From contig CM040747.1 in the NCBI GenBank assembly GCA_022829145.1, positions 41,224,613 through 41,288,612 of the forward strand: a stretch of 64,000 nucleotides of DNA, read 5' to 3'. Positions 55,801-64,000 of the stretch are shown here, piece by piece. The notes under the pieces were generated by a model. The model made no database searches. It had not been told where the DNA came from and was given only the letters and a program-made list of their open reading frames with translations. The stretch's first letter is position 1, and each line of letters starts with the position of its first letter. This DNA is from Albula goreensis (lineage: Eukaryota > Chordata > Actinopteri > Albuliformes > Albulidae). The translations under genes were made by a program, and so were the position numbers.

Positions 55801-56090
55801 GTGTTTCTAAATTATTCCTTAATTCATGTCCATACTTTCTGTCATTGAAAATGTAAAAGAAGTTTACTCTTATGGAAACCTACCCAAAAAATCACATTTG
55901 ATATTATGGTAGAAAACTGCTTCATGCATGTAATCCAGTTGCTAGTTTTCTGTACTGTGTTTGACTTGGATAAATTCACTTGTTTTTAAAAAATTGTTTC
56001 ATATAACCATAATTATCCATCCACTGGGCTTTGATACTGTTGGATGTACAGACATGAAAATGTTCAAATATTGTATTAGATGTGAGTGCA
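52880..56090. other. No gene recognised
   Basis: About 3.2 kb of AT-rich spacer between V genes 2 and 3. One open stretch at 54906-55127 has no recognised motif. The last ~110 bp (55980-56090) is V-cassette flank, also found at 57625-57740. Confidence 0.6.
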
Positions 56091-56231
56091 TTTGTAAGTT
56101 ATAAGTGAACCACTGAAGCTCAGTGTGCTGGAGCAGAACCCCTCAGTGTCCCGGGTCAGTGCCTCCCCCCTCAGCACCTGCAGTAGGTCCCAGCTGCAGC
56201 AGTGCAGTCTCTGTGCAGTCTGACTGAGGGA

Positions 56232-56259
56232 GGTTTTTGTACGGCTCTCTATCACTGTG
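56232..56259 (-). promoter_or_regulatory. 12-spacer recombination signal of V gene 3
   Basis: Minus strand: CACAGTG (56253-56259), spacer ATAGAGAGCCGT identical to V gene 2, nonamer ACAAAAACC (56232-56240). Perfect consensus. Confidence 0.95.
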
Positions 56260-56577
56260 TGAACACACCACCACTGTGGTAACTCTGACAGTAGTAATCT
56301 CCTTCATCTTCAGCCTGGTCTCCACTGATGGTCAGAGTGAAGTCAGTCCCAGATCCACTGCCACTGAATCGACCAGGAATCCCTGAGTAACGTGATGTTG
56401 CAAAGTAGATCAGGAGTTTAGGAGCTTCTCCAGGTTTCTGCTGGTACCAGGCTAGGAGGTGATAACCACTCCAGACACGAACTGCAGGGTTAGTTTTACA
56501 GTTCAGGGTGACAGTGTCTCCTATGAGAGCAGATTTACCAACAGGAGTCTGAGTCACAGTCACCTGTCCTGTAGACT
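56260..56577 (-). CDS. Immunoglobulin light-chain V exon 3 (kappa-like)
   Basis: Acceptor ttctccttag. It encodes [20 protein letters not shown], Cys in [40 protein letters not shown] and [13 protein letters not shown] up to the heptamer. All landmarks are intact. Closest to V gene 1, from which it differs mainly in CDR1, CDR2 and CDR3. The intron between leader and V exon happens to be open in frame, so an unspliced reading is possible but not expected. Confidence 0.95.
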
Positions 56578-56730
56578 CTAAGGAGAAGGAAAAAAAAAAC
56601 AGCACACATTCACAACTATACTTGAATAAGTATATTTTTATGCATGTAATAAAAATAATAAAATAATACATTTTGAACAAATATATGGTATATTCACATA
56701 ATACATATTTGATTGTTTCAAAAATCTCAC

Positions 56731-56803
56731 CCTGAATGCAGAAAGTGAGTGCCCAGATGAAGATGGTGATAAAAGTCATTGTTGCTGTGGGTTCTGTTGC
56801 CAT
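56731..56803 (-). CDS. Leader exon of V gene 3
   Basis: [20 protein letters not shown] then FCIQ; Ala to Thr in the hydrophobic core is the only clear change from leaders 1 and 2. Donor gtgaga, phase 1. Confidence 0.93.
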
Positions 56804-56841
56804 GAAGGACAGCTCTCAGTCATCAAGTGTTAAACTCACAG

Positions 56842-56907
56842 GACTATAAACACTCCCAGAGCACTGAAGCATGTGCTGCCAATGCAAAGTGTCTTCTCTA
56901 TGCAAAT
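56842..56907 (-). promoter_or_regulatory. V gene 3 promoter: octamer and TATA-like box
   Basis: ATTTGCAT on the minus strand at 56900-56907, ~97 bp before the ATG, with TTTATAG near 56842-56848. The flank upstream is near-identical to that of V gene 2 up to about 57100. Confidence 0.88.
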
Positions 56908-57619
56908 GGTCTTCCTGGGTACAGCAGGCACTTGTAGCCCAGCAGTGCTGTGGAGGCAGACTAGGGCTTATGGGCTGTGACACAGACAGAGCAGTTTACC
57001 ACTGGTGTAACAGTGTCTGGACAGCAGGATCACAATCCAATCCAACATCATTTACATTTTGCCATCATATTCTTTTTCTCACATGTACCCCTGTTAAACA
57101 GCACATACACCCCTCCTCTGACTCATCTCTATAGATGCAGCATTGGCCTTTGAGCAGGTGAAATTGCATGCAGAAACCTCGGGTTTTGCCTAATGTTAAT
57201 GCTATAGGTTAAGTTAGTTATAAGTTAGTTATCCTCTATCATTACTGCACTAACAAGTAATGCATATTGTGATTGATTCCCATTGTATTAAATTACCAGT
57301 CAGGTCTGGCCTCTGCAGCCATTGCTGTTTCTGCACTGCAGTGAATGAGGCTTTTGCTGCTTTCCTACATAAACATGCTAAATTAACTGGATGTGATCTG
57401 AACATTATCCTGATTGGTAATAACTCAGTTTCATTTAAACTGGGTAATTCTGAGAGGGGAATAATCGAGCTCTGATCTGATGTGTTCCTGCTCAGGAGTG
57501 CCTCTCAATGTAGGGTGAGAGTAACACATGGTAATATAAAGAGTATAGTGTATATCGTATAAAGACAGTGTATTAGGTGGAGCACCCTCCTTCTCTTCAA
57601 TGGACCAGCCTCCTCTGAT

Positions 57620-57795
57620 ATGAATCCACTTATTTTTTAAAAAAAATTCAAATAACCATAGTTATTAATCCATGGGGCTTTAAACTGTCAGATGTACAGA
57701 CATGAAAATACTCAAACATTATATTAGGTGTGAGAGCATCTGGAAGTTATAACTGAATAACTGAAGCTCAGTGTGCTGGAGCAGAACCCGTCAGT
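57620..57795 (-). pseudogene. Relic flank of a fourth V cassette
   Basis: Matches the 3' flank of V gene 3 (55975-56145): ggctttaaactg, gatgtacagacatgaaaata, ctgaagctcagtgtgctgga, gcagaaccc. It then runs into inverted repeat R pieces at 57800-57930, where the recombination signal and V exon should be. So the V itself is lost. Confidence 0.75.
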
Positions 57796-57929
57796 ATCTA
57801 TATATTTTTATTTAATAGTCTTCCTCTTTCCTCTCAAAAATAGGGGAGGGCCATCCTCCTTTACCTCTATGGACCAGCCTCCTCTGTAGGTCTTAATGTC
57901 ATTCATAAAGAAACCACCCTCACAGAATC

Positions 57930-58700
57930 TTCCTTGAGCTGAATTTGTTGTCCTTTCAAAGTACTAAACTAAGGGCCCTCCTGATTTAAACCAATACATG
58001 TGATTCCATATTCCTCAATGCATGTTACAAAAGGTGAATACTTCTTTTTTTTTTCTTTATTTATGCCTTTGGTCATCGAAAATGTATGTGTCAGTAGCTG
58101 CTCTCAGCTACTAACTTCTAGAATGGCTTCTATGTGAATTGTTATATAAGCACAGTGCGGGAATGTGTTTTAATGCCATTTGGTATGTAAGAATAACTAG
58201 GTCATAGCATAGTCAACTCCTGCTTGTTCAGCACTGTAAATTCTTAATGTTATTTAAAACATTGCTGTCACGGAGTACCGTGCCGTCATGCTCTGCGGGA
58301 GGGAGAATACGCGCAAATCTTAAAATGCCGGCAAACATAAGAACATAAAAGATTGCGTGTTTATTCCTGGCTGCGGGGTGATGGCGGGTATTCCTGTGTC
58401 GCGTCTTTGTGTTTGTTTGGTAGTGTCCGTATATGTGTTTGTCTTTAATGTTTAATGGTTTTCAAATATTTTTCCACAGGTTAAACTGGTACAGTCAATC
58501 TCAATCATCCGTTGAAATAATGTACTTGCAAGTATTCTAAAACAGTTACGCATAAAATCCCGGTAAACATGTTTTCATTCATTGGCAATCTTACCGCATA
58601 TCACAGTGCCCTGTAATGCAACTAAACCAGGGCAGCAATACCTATGCCGTTTTAAGGGGAGGGGAGGTTCCCTCCTAAGGTAGTAAATGGGGGGAGGTAT
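57930..58700. other. No gene recognised
   Basis: Spacer between the V cluster and the LTR element. A local GC-rich pocket at 58265-58400 (tgtcacggagtaccgtgccg) looks like the edge of another repeat. Confidence 0.5.
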
Positions 58701-61302
58701 TGTGGTGTAGTCTGGTTTTGTCATTTATTTTGTTGTGAATGGTTTTCAATTGTCTGTCATGTATTAGTGTTCCATGTAAAACTATTATGTTCTTGTATGT
58801 TGTTTTGGGGATTTTTTCTGTACTGTGAGGGGATAATTGATTTTATTGTAGTGGTTTGCTCCAGGGGGTGGGCACTAGCCTATATAGCGGCCAAGTAGTC
58901 TGCCGTAGGGAAGGAAAAAAGGAAAAGAAAGAGAAGGATTGGTAACTGGCTGTAGCATGCCAGGGGGCCTGAAAAAGCCTTGCACTGAGTAACAGTGTTT
59001 TCTTTGCATTTATAGTTGTTTATTTTTTTTTGTTTTGCTGTTCAAGTAAATACTATAATTTTCTTTGATTGAATTTGTTTTTTGGTTATTTTTGTTTATT
59101 ATTATTATTATTATTTATTTATTTTTATTTATTTTTTGGTTCGGGGATCAACACTGTATATATGAGCATCATTTTGTTTTGCAAGGAAAAAACTGAAAAA
59201 AAAGGAAAATAAAGGCTGCGCTGGACGCTACTAAAACCACCTTTGGCTTTGAGTCCCTCTCTCCTGTGCTCCCCTCGGTCATCTTGTCTACATTTGGTGT
59301 CAGAAGTGGGATGTCCAGGGCCGGGCAGAGAGGAAAGCAAGTGGCAGCCACCCAGGGGCCAGCCATGCAGCGGGAGGAAGATGGAGCAGCAGGAGGTGGA
59401 GCAGAAGGCGACGAGCCCCAAACAGGCCAGGTCACTGCGGCAGAACCAGCACTGACTGAGCTCACCCGGATGTTCCAGTCCTTCCTAGAGCTACAGCGAG
59501 ACCGAGATGAAAATCAACGGAGGGAGATGGCCAAGACAGAGCAGAGTCTCAGGGTCCTGGGCCACCAAATTAACCAGCTGCAACTGGATGTGGAGGCGGT
59601 GAGAGCATCCCCAGCTCCAACGAGGGAGGACTCCTCTGCACCTCAAACTCTACCCAGACCTAAAGCCTTGCCTGCACCTAAACTGGTGAAGCTAGATGAG
59701 GCAGATAACATAGAACATTACCTGACTACATTTGAGAGACTGGCTGAGGTTTACCTGTGGCCTAAAAGTGAGTGGGCCATCCGGCTGATACCTCTTCTGA
59801 CAGGGCGTGCTCGTAGCGCCTTTGTTGCCATGGAGCCTACTCAAACCTTGGACTATGATCAACTGAAGGCTGCCATTCTGAGGAAATATGACATTAGTTC
59901 AGAGACCTACCGGCAGCAGTTTCGTGCCATGGAGACTAGTCTCAATGAGTCCCCTCAGGAGCTGTATGTCCGGCTGAAAAACTTGTTTTGCAGATGGGTG
60001 CAGTACGACAAGAGCACCAAAGAAGAAATCATGGAAACCCTGGTCTTGGAACAGTATTTGCGTGTCCTCTACCCTGAGGTGAGGATGTGGGTGAAGGAGC
60101 GCAACCCAAGGACCGCAGCGGCGGCAGCCAACCTGGTGGACGTGTATGTGGCAGCACATAAGGGGCTAAGGGCTTACCGCTATGCTGGAGTACTGGAGAA
60201 GACAGCCAAGGGTAAGTCTGATGGCTCTGGTAGGGGTGCTGGTCAGGACTGGACACATAGCTACAAGAGTAGCCCCACGACACAAACACTTAATAGAGAG
60301 GCCACACTCACTAGTGGAAAACCAAGAAGCTTAGACTTTGGCAGTAAGGGACCTCTCATTTGTTTTAGTTGTGGTGCTCAAGGCCATAAAAGTCCAGCTT
60401 GTCCAAACAGGAAGCCTAGGGACACCAGTTTGTGCTATATTCCCCACCCTGTACCCCTTAGCTCTCCAAACCAGTGCAGAGAACCTGTTGTTGCTATTGA
60501 GTTGAATGGGAAGGCTGTGACTGCTTTAATAGATACAGGTTGTTACCAGACACTGGTTAAGAAAGAGCTAGTGCCAGTGGATTTTTGGAATGAGGGGAAA
60601 CTGACGGTTAGGTGTGTTCATGGAGATGAAAGTGAGTACTTTACAGCTGATGTTTATATTAGAGTCAAGGATCAGACCTTTCTCCTCACAGTGGGTCTTG
60701 CTCCTGAACTCCCTTATCCTGTACTTCTTGGCCAAGACCTGCCAAAACTCTCAGATTTGGTCCAGAGTTCAGCTCTGTGTGGGGTGGTGACCCATGCTGC
60801 AGCAAAAAGGGCAGAGCAGATTCCCCTTCCTGATTCAGACCAAAGTGAACAGATAGGGACAGGCTGGGAGGCCCTGCCTTTTAGTAATGCTGGGGTAGAG
60901 GAGGAGACTGTAAGCACTCCAGAGCAGAGGTCAGCTCAGCGGAGGGGCACAGTGGAGATGTTGGTGTCAGATACAGTGCAACAGCAAGACTTAGAACCTC
61001 CACAGTTGGAGGATGTTGCTTTTGAGGGTGACTTAGCAGTTTTGCAAAGGGCTGATCCCACCCTAAGTGAGTGCTGTAAGAGAGCAGAAAAGGCAGAGAG
61101 CTATGAGGCAGCCCTTGGGAATGAGGTGTTTCTGCTGAAAAATAATTTGCTCTATCGCCACAGTGAAGATGGTGTCCAGTTGGTGGTACCGGAAAAATTT
61201 AGACAGGAGGTCCTACATCTTGGTCACACAGTTCCATGGGCTGGTCATTTAGGCCATGTGAAAACCCTGCAGTGGGTTAGCAAGCGCTTTTATTGGCCTA
61301 GA
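58701..61302 (+). mobile_element. LTR retroelement fossil, Ty3/gypsy group, Gmr1-like order; 5' part
   Basis: A probable 5' LTR runs from tgtggtgtag at 58701 to tctaca at 59292 (TG...CA ends), with a TATA-like ctatatag near 58880 and aataaa near 59208. The primer site TGGTGTCAGAAGTGGGA (59295-59311) complements the end of tRNA-Leu. Gag begins at ATG 59311, with a coiled coil, a SCAN-like capsid region, a CCHC knuckle (CFSCGAQGHKSPACP, ~60360), an aspartic protease motif (ALIDTGC, ~60525) and an integrase HHCC zinc-binding region (~61170-61300). RT does not precede the integrase, as in Gmr1-like elements. The gag-protease part looks whole and fairly young. The element as a whole is broken: an hAT insertion ends it and the rest is missing. 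Confidence 0.8.
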
Positions 61303-62612
61303 CCGGGGGACGGCAACCCGCGGCTACGGAAAGAATTTTTTAAAATTAAATCAGCTATTTTTATATGTATTTACGCTATACTCTGAATGATTAAATTGAG
61401 TACTAATAAAACTAAAATTTTATTTCGCAAATATTAGTATGTCCCAAAGTATGTGTCACACCCTGCATCCACCGCCAAAACCTCTCATTCTCCCGCGCGC
61501 TCTTCCTGCAGGTGCCTTATTTCCAATTCCAGACCCCCAGTAAGCTAACCATGGATTAACCCCAAAAAAAAAGTCTTGGAGGAAAATCGAGTGTTTATTG
61601 TGTGTATTTGCAGCGAGCAATCACCACAATGCAAACCGCATTTGGGGAAAGATTCGGTGAATTCAGAAAGGAAACACACTAACCTTCCCCGTGACGCCGC
61701 TGTACATCGACCCATCACAGCTGAACATGTCATCGTTCACAGCAGTAAATCATGCCGACCTTGAAACTGAACTTGCCGACATAGCTGATAAAGACTTATG
61801 GATGGCCAAATTCAAAAGAATGACCACTGATCTGGAGGATGTAGCCTGACAGCGGGCTGTTCTCGCTCAGGAACACAAATGGAGTGAGATTGAGAGCCTC
61901 CCCAAAGCCAACAAACTATTATTTGACATGTGGAATGCCATTCCTGACACGTATGTGAACATAAAAAGTATGCTTTTGGAGCCATGTCCACCTTTGGATC
62001 CATATACTTATGTGAGCTGGTTTTCTCTAACATGAACTACATTAAGTCCAAACACCACTCTCGCCTCACTGATGACAGCCTACAGTCCTACATGAAGATC
62101 AATAATTTTATTTTAAAATTATCTGGCCACTGCTATGTTTTATTTATTTACAAAATGGCATATTGTTATTTGATTAATTTTCCACAAGGAGAGGACTCAA
62201 ATAGCCCTGCAAAATTGTGCTTTATTTTAACGTAGGCCTGCACGTACCAGTGTTGTGTTTCTATTCTCTTCAAACTGTTCGTAAACAAAGTTCTTCTATA
62301 TAGCCTTCTATAACCATCTTATTTTGCCAATATCATTTAAGTAAAACTATATAAAACTCCACATGCCACGCTATATTTATTTTAAGAGCCAGGCTTACGG
62401 ACTATTCTTTCTGAGCGCTTATTTACTTTACTAAGCGATCCCCCGCTCCCCACTCCCCGCTCCTGCGGTATCGCCTATGCGTTTTGTACACACTTATTAT
62501 TATTATTCATGTATTACGAATACTGCGAACCCCCATGCGGCTCTTTTTCTCCTGTTGGTTGGTAGGAAGAGCAGAAATGGCTCTTCTGATGTTGAAGGTT
62601 GCCGACCCCTGG
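61303..62612 (+). mobile_element. hAT transposon inserted in the LTR element
   Basis: Left end ccgggggacggcaaccc, right end ggttgccgacccctg (62595-62612 region), inverted repeats of the same type as the element at 15828. The plus strand carries a decayed transposase end ([35 protein letters not shown]). Internal sequence aligns with 16021-16700 but is longer and reaches the right terminal repeat. Flanking bases do not give a clear 8-bp target duplication, so the junction has decayed or one flank was lost. Confidence 0.85.
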
Positions 62613-62731
62613 GCTGAGCGAATCAATGCGCTGCGCGCAGCTCTACAGTAAAATCTTACCCATTTTAAATAGTAGTTTGGGGGGCCACAGGGGGGTCAGG
62701 CTTGTTGTCACGGGGACCCTGCCCCCCCTTA

Positions 62732-62744
62732 GAACCGCCACTGC
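62732..62744 (-). mobile_element. Terminal repeat of another hAT-like element
   Basis: agaaccgccactg is the reverse complement of cagtggcggttct, the start of a common hAT terminal repeat, preceded by a C/G-rich block (gggaccctgccccccctt). The matching opposite end was not found; it would lie to the left, where the other hAT sits, or was deleted. Confidence 0.5.
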
Positions 62745-62857
62745 TGCTCTACTTGTTGAGCTATTCGTATAATACAACCATGTTGTTGCAAAGCACTTAT
62801 AATGAGGAAATGTACTGTTAGCCTACACAAATCAGCGATATACCCTGCTCATTCTGA

Positions 62858-62940
62858 CTTCATTAAATCATTAGACATTGAATTCTCCTTGAATGCGTTC
62901 ATGAAGGCAACAGAATTCAATGTCTAATGATTTAATGAAG
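62858..62940. repeat. Perfect 29-bp-arm inverted repeat
   Basis: Left arm 62858-62886 (cttcattaaatcattagaca...) and right arm 62912-62940 are exact reverse complements with a 25-base loop. Not part of any recognised element. Confidence 0.95.
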
Positions 62941-62944
62941 GACA

Positions 62945-64000
62945 TTCGTGTCTGGTTATAAACCAACGTAATATACTTCCTCAAAAGTCACTGTAATAAA
63001 CAACTTTTATTAAATAGCAACGACTTTGAAACAGGGTATTTTAGAGTAGGCCACACACATTCATATGAAATGCTGTGGTTATTATGCTGCATGCAGCTTG
63101 CAGGAGGAAGCTATATTAGTGAAGTGAAAGAAGAGGCTATGTGTCATTTTAAGAGGGTCATAAAATATACGCAGATGAGACTATGCAACCACATGATGTT
63201 TGAACTGTTTTATATCCTGATGTATATCCTTATATCCTAAATCCAATTATTCAAAGCAGACTTATTCAGTAGTTGCTATTTAATAAAAGCTCTGATACTA
63301 TAGGGATTGCAGTTTGGAATCTAAACCTAAGGACTCCTAAAAGATTGCTCCGCGTTTTCTCGGCAAGATAATGTAAAACTGGCCAGTAAGTAAGAAACAG
63401 TTCCTCAACTCGGTCTAAGTAAAAGTGAAAGTTAAAAATCTGAAACGCCATTTTAAAGAAGGGGACAGATGAGAATGAAGTGAGAAGGAATACATTTCAC
63501 GCCGCAAGTATCTTTAACAGGTGGTTATTCTGCCTTGGGGGTGGTGTGCCGGGATAAAATCGCTGGGGGTGCATTTAGGCAAATGTAAAAAATGTGGAGC
63601 GTCCGCTTCAGCTTGTAGAGTCGTTGAATGGAATCACTGTGTACCCACAGCAAGTCTTCTCATCGACAATCTTCTTAACTAATATCCGACAGCCTATCGC
63701 AAAACTATTTCAAATCAGATTGTCCGAGGAGAAATTTGCTTCTCGACACTGAATTGTGCATCCAGTTAGTATACTTATTTATGATGAACGATGCTCACTT
63801 AACGGAAGTCAATTTCCTTCATTTATGTGAATTTTCAGGGGAAAACTGAAAAATTATAACAATCGAATGTTAAATATCATAGGCTATATGTCGCAAAAGA
63901 ATCTTCCACCCCTTATAATCATAGTTTCATTTAAAAATTTGCAAAATGATGCATGTTAGCAAAATCGGTCATTAACGGGTGCACGTCATGTCATTTAAAC
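62945..64000. other. No gene recognised
   Basis: About 1 kb to the window end without coding or repeat features that I can support. Confidence 0.5.

Noticed and set aside
56252-56803. Single-exon 183-residue protein joining leader and V
   Set aside because: The leader-V intron of V gene 3 happens to lack stops; splice borders and the two other V genes show that it is an intron.
43411-58700. J or C light-chain segments
   Set aside because: I looked for a 23-bp-spacer signal with an FGxGT-like motif and for a constant Ig domain around the V genes and saw none; they are probably outside the window.
61303-62612. Clear 8-bp target duplication around the hAT element
   Set aside because: The bases on the two sides (ggcctaga before, ggctgagc after) are only partly alike, so I do not claim one.

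Overview
This is genomic DNA of a ray-finned fish, most likely a teleost. It has long AT-rich introns, fish-type FISNA-NACHT/LRR/B30.2 exons, kappa-like immunoglobulin V segments with standard recombination signals, tRNA-derived SINEs, and a dense load of LINE, Penelope, hAT, Harbinger and Ty3/gypsy-type elements. One 500-base run of N (48033-48532) marks an assembly gap. The species cannot be told from the sequence.

Region 1 (1-8.7 kb) is repeat territory: a ~300-bp direct repeat, a terminal-inverted-repeat MITE, and two 3' fragments of Penelope-like elements carrying a GIY-YIG nuclease motif. There is one orphan exon-like stretch near 3 kb.

Region 2 (8.76-41.2 kb, + strand) is one large NLR gene of the fish-expanded NLRC3-like class. 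Twelve exons can be placed by splice sites and reading phase: a start exon, three 111-bp N-terminal repeat exons (two inside a recent tandem duplication), a short linker, a Pyrin/death-fold-like exon, one large FISNA-NACHT-helical exon, three LRR exons, a linker and a PRY-SPRY (B30.2) exon. All phases agree, giving a predicted 1128-residue protein. The B30.2 domain is broken by frameshifts, so the protein would end inside it. The 5' edge of the death-fold exon lies at the end of a tandem array of splice acceptors. The 3' edge of the last LRR exon lies at the start of a tandem array of splice donors. The introns hold an hAT remnant, an L1/Tx1-like ORF1 remnant, and a ~3.9-kb non-LTR retrotransposon with an SGNH-esterase-like domain, an endonuclease and a reverse transcriptase. 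They also hold a Harbinger scrap and several minisatellites.

Region 3 (41.2-58 kb) has two SINEs and then a cluster of three immunoglobulin light-chain V genes, all on the - strand. Each has a leader exon, a V exon, a perfect 12-bp-spacer recombination signal and an upstream octamer. The cluster grew by tandem duplication, and in two cassettes a fragment of hAT transposase travelled with the V gene. A relic of a fourth cassette lies at 57.6 kb. No J or C segment was seen.

Region 4 (58.7-64 kb) holds the 5' part of an LTR retroelement (LTR, tRNA-Leu-type primer site, gag, protease, then directly an integrase zinc-binding motif, the order known for the Gmr1-like clade). An hAT element cuts it off. 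Beyond that are the end of another hAT-like element and a perfect 29-bp-arm hairpin.

The main themes are an innate immune receptor gene and an adaptive antigen-receptor V cluster side by side, both being remodelled by local tandem duplication and transposons.
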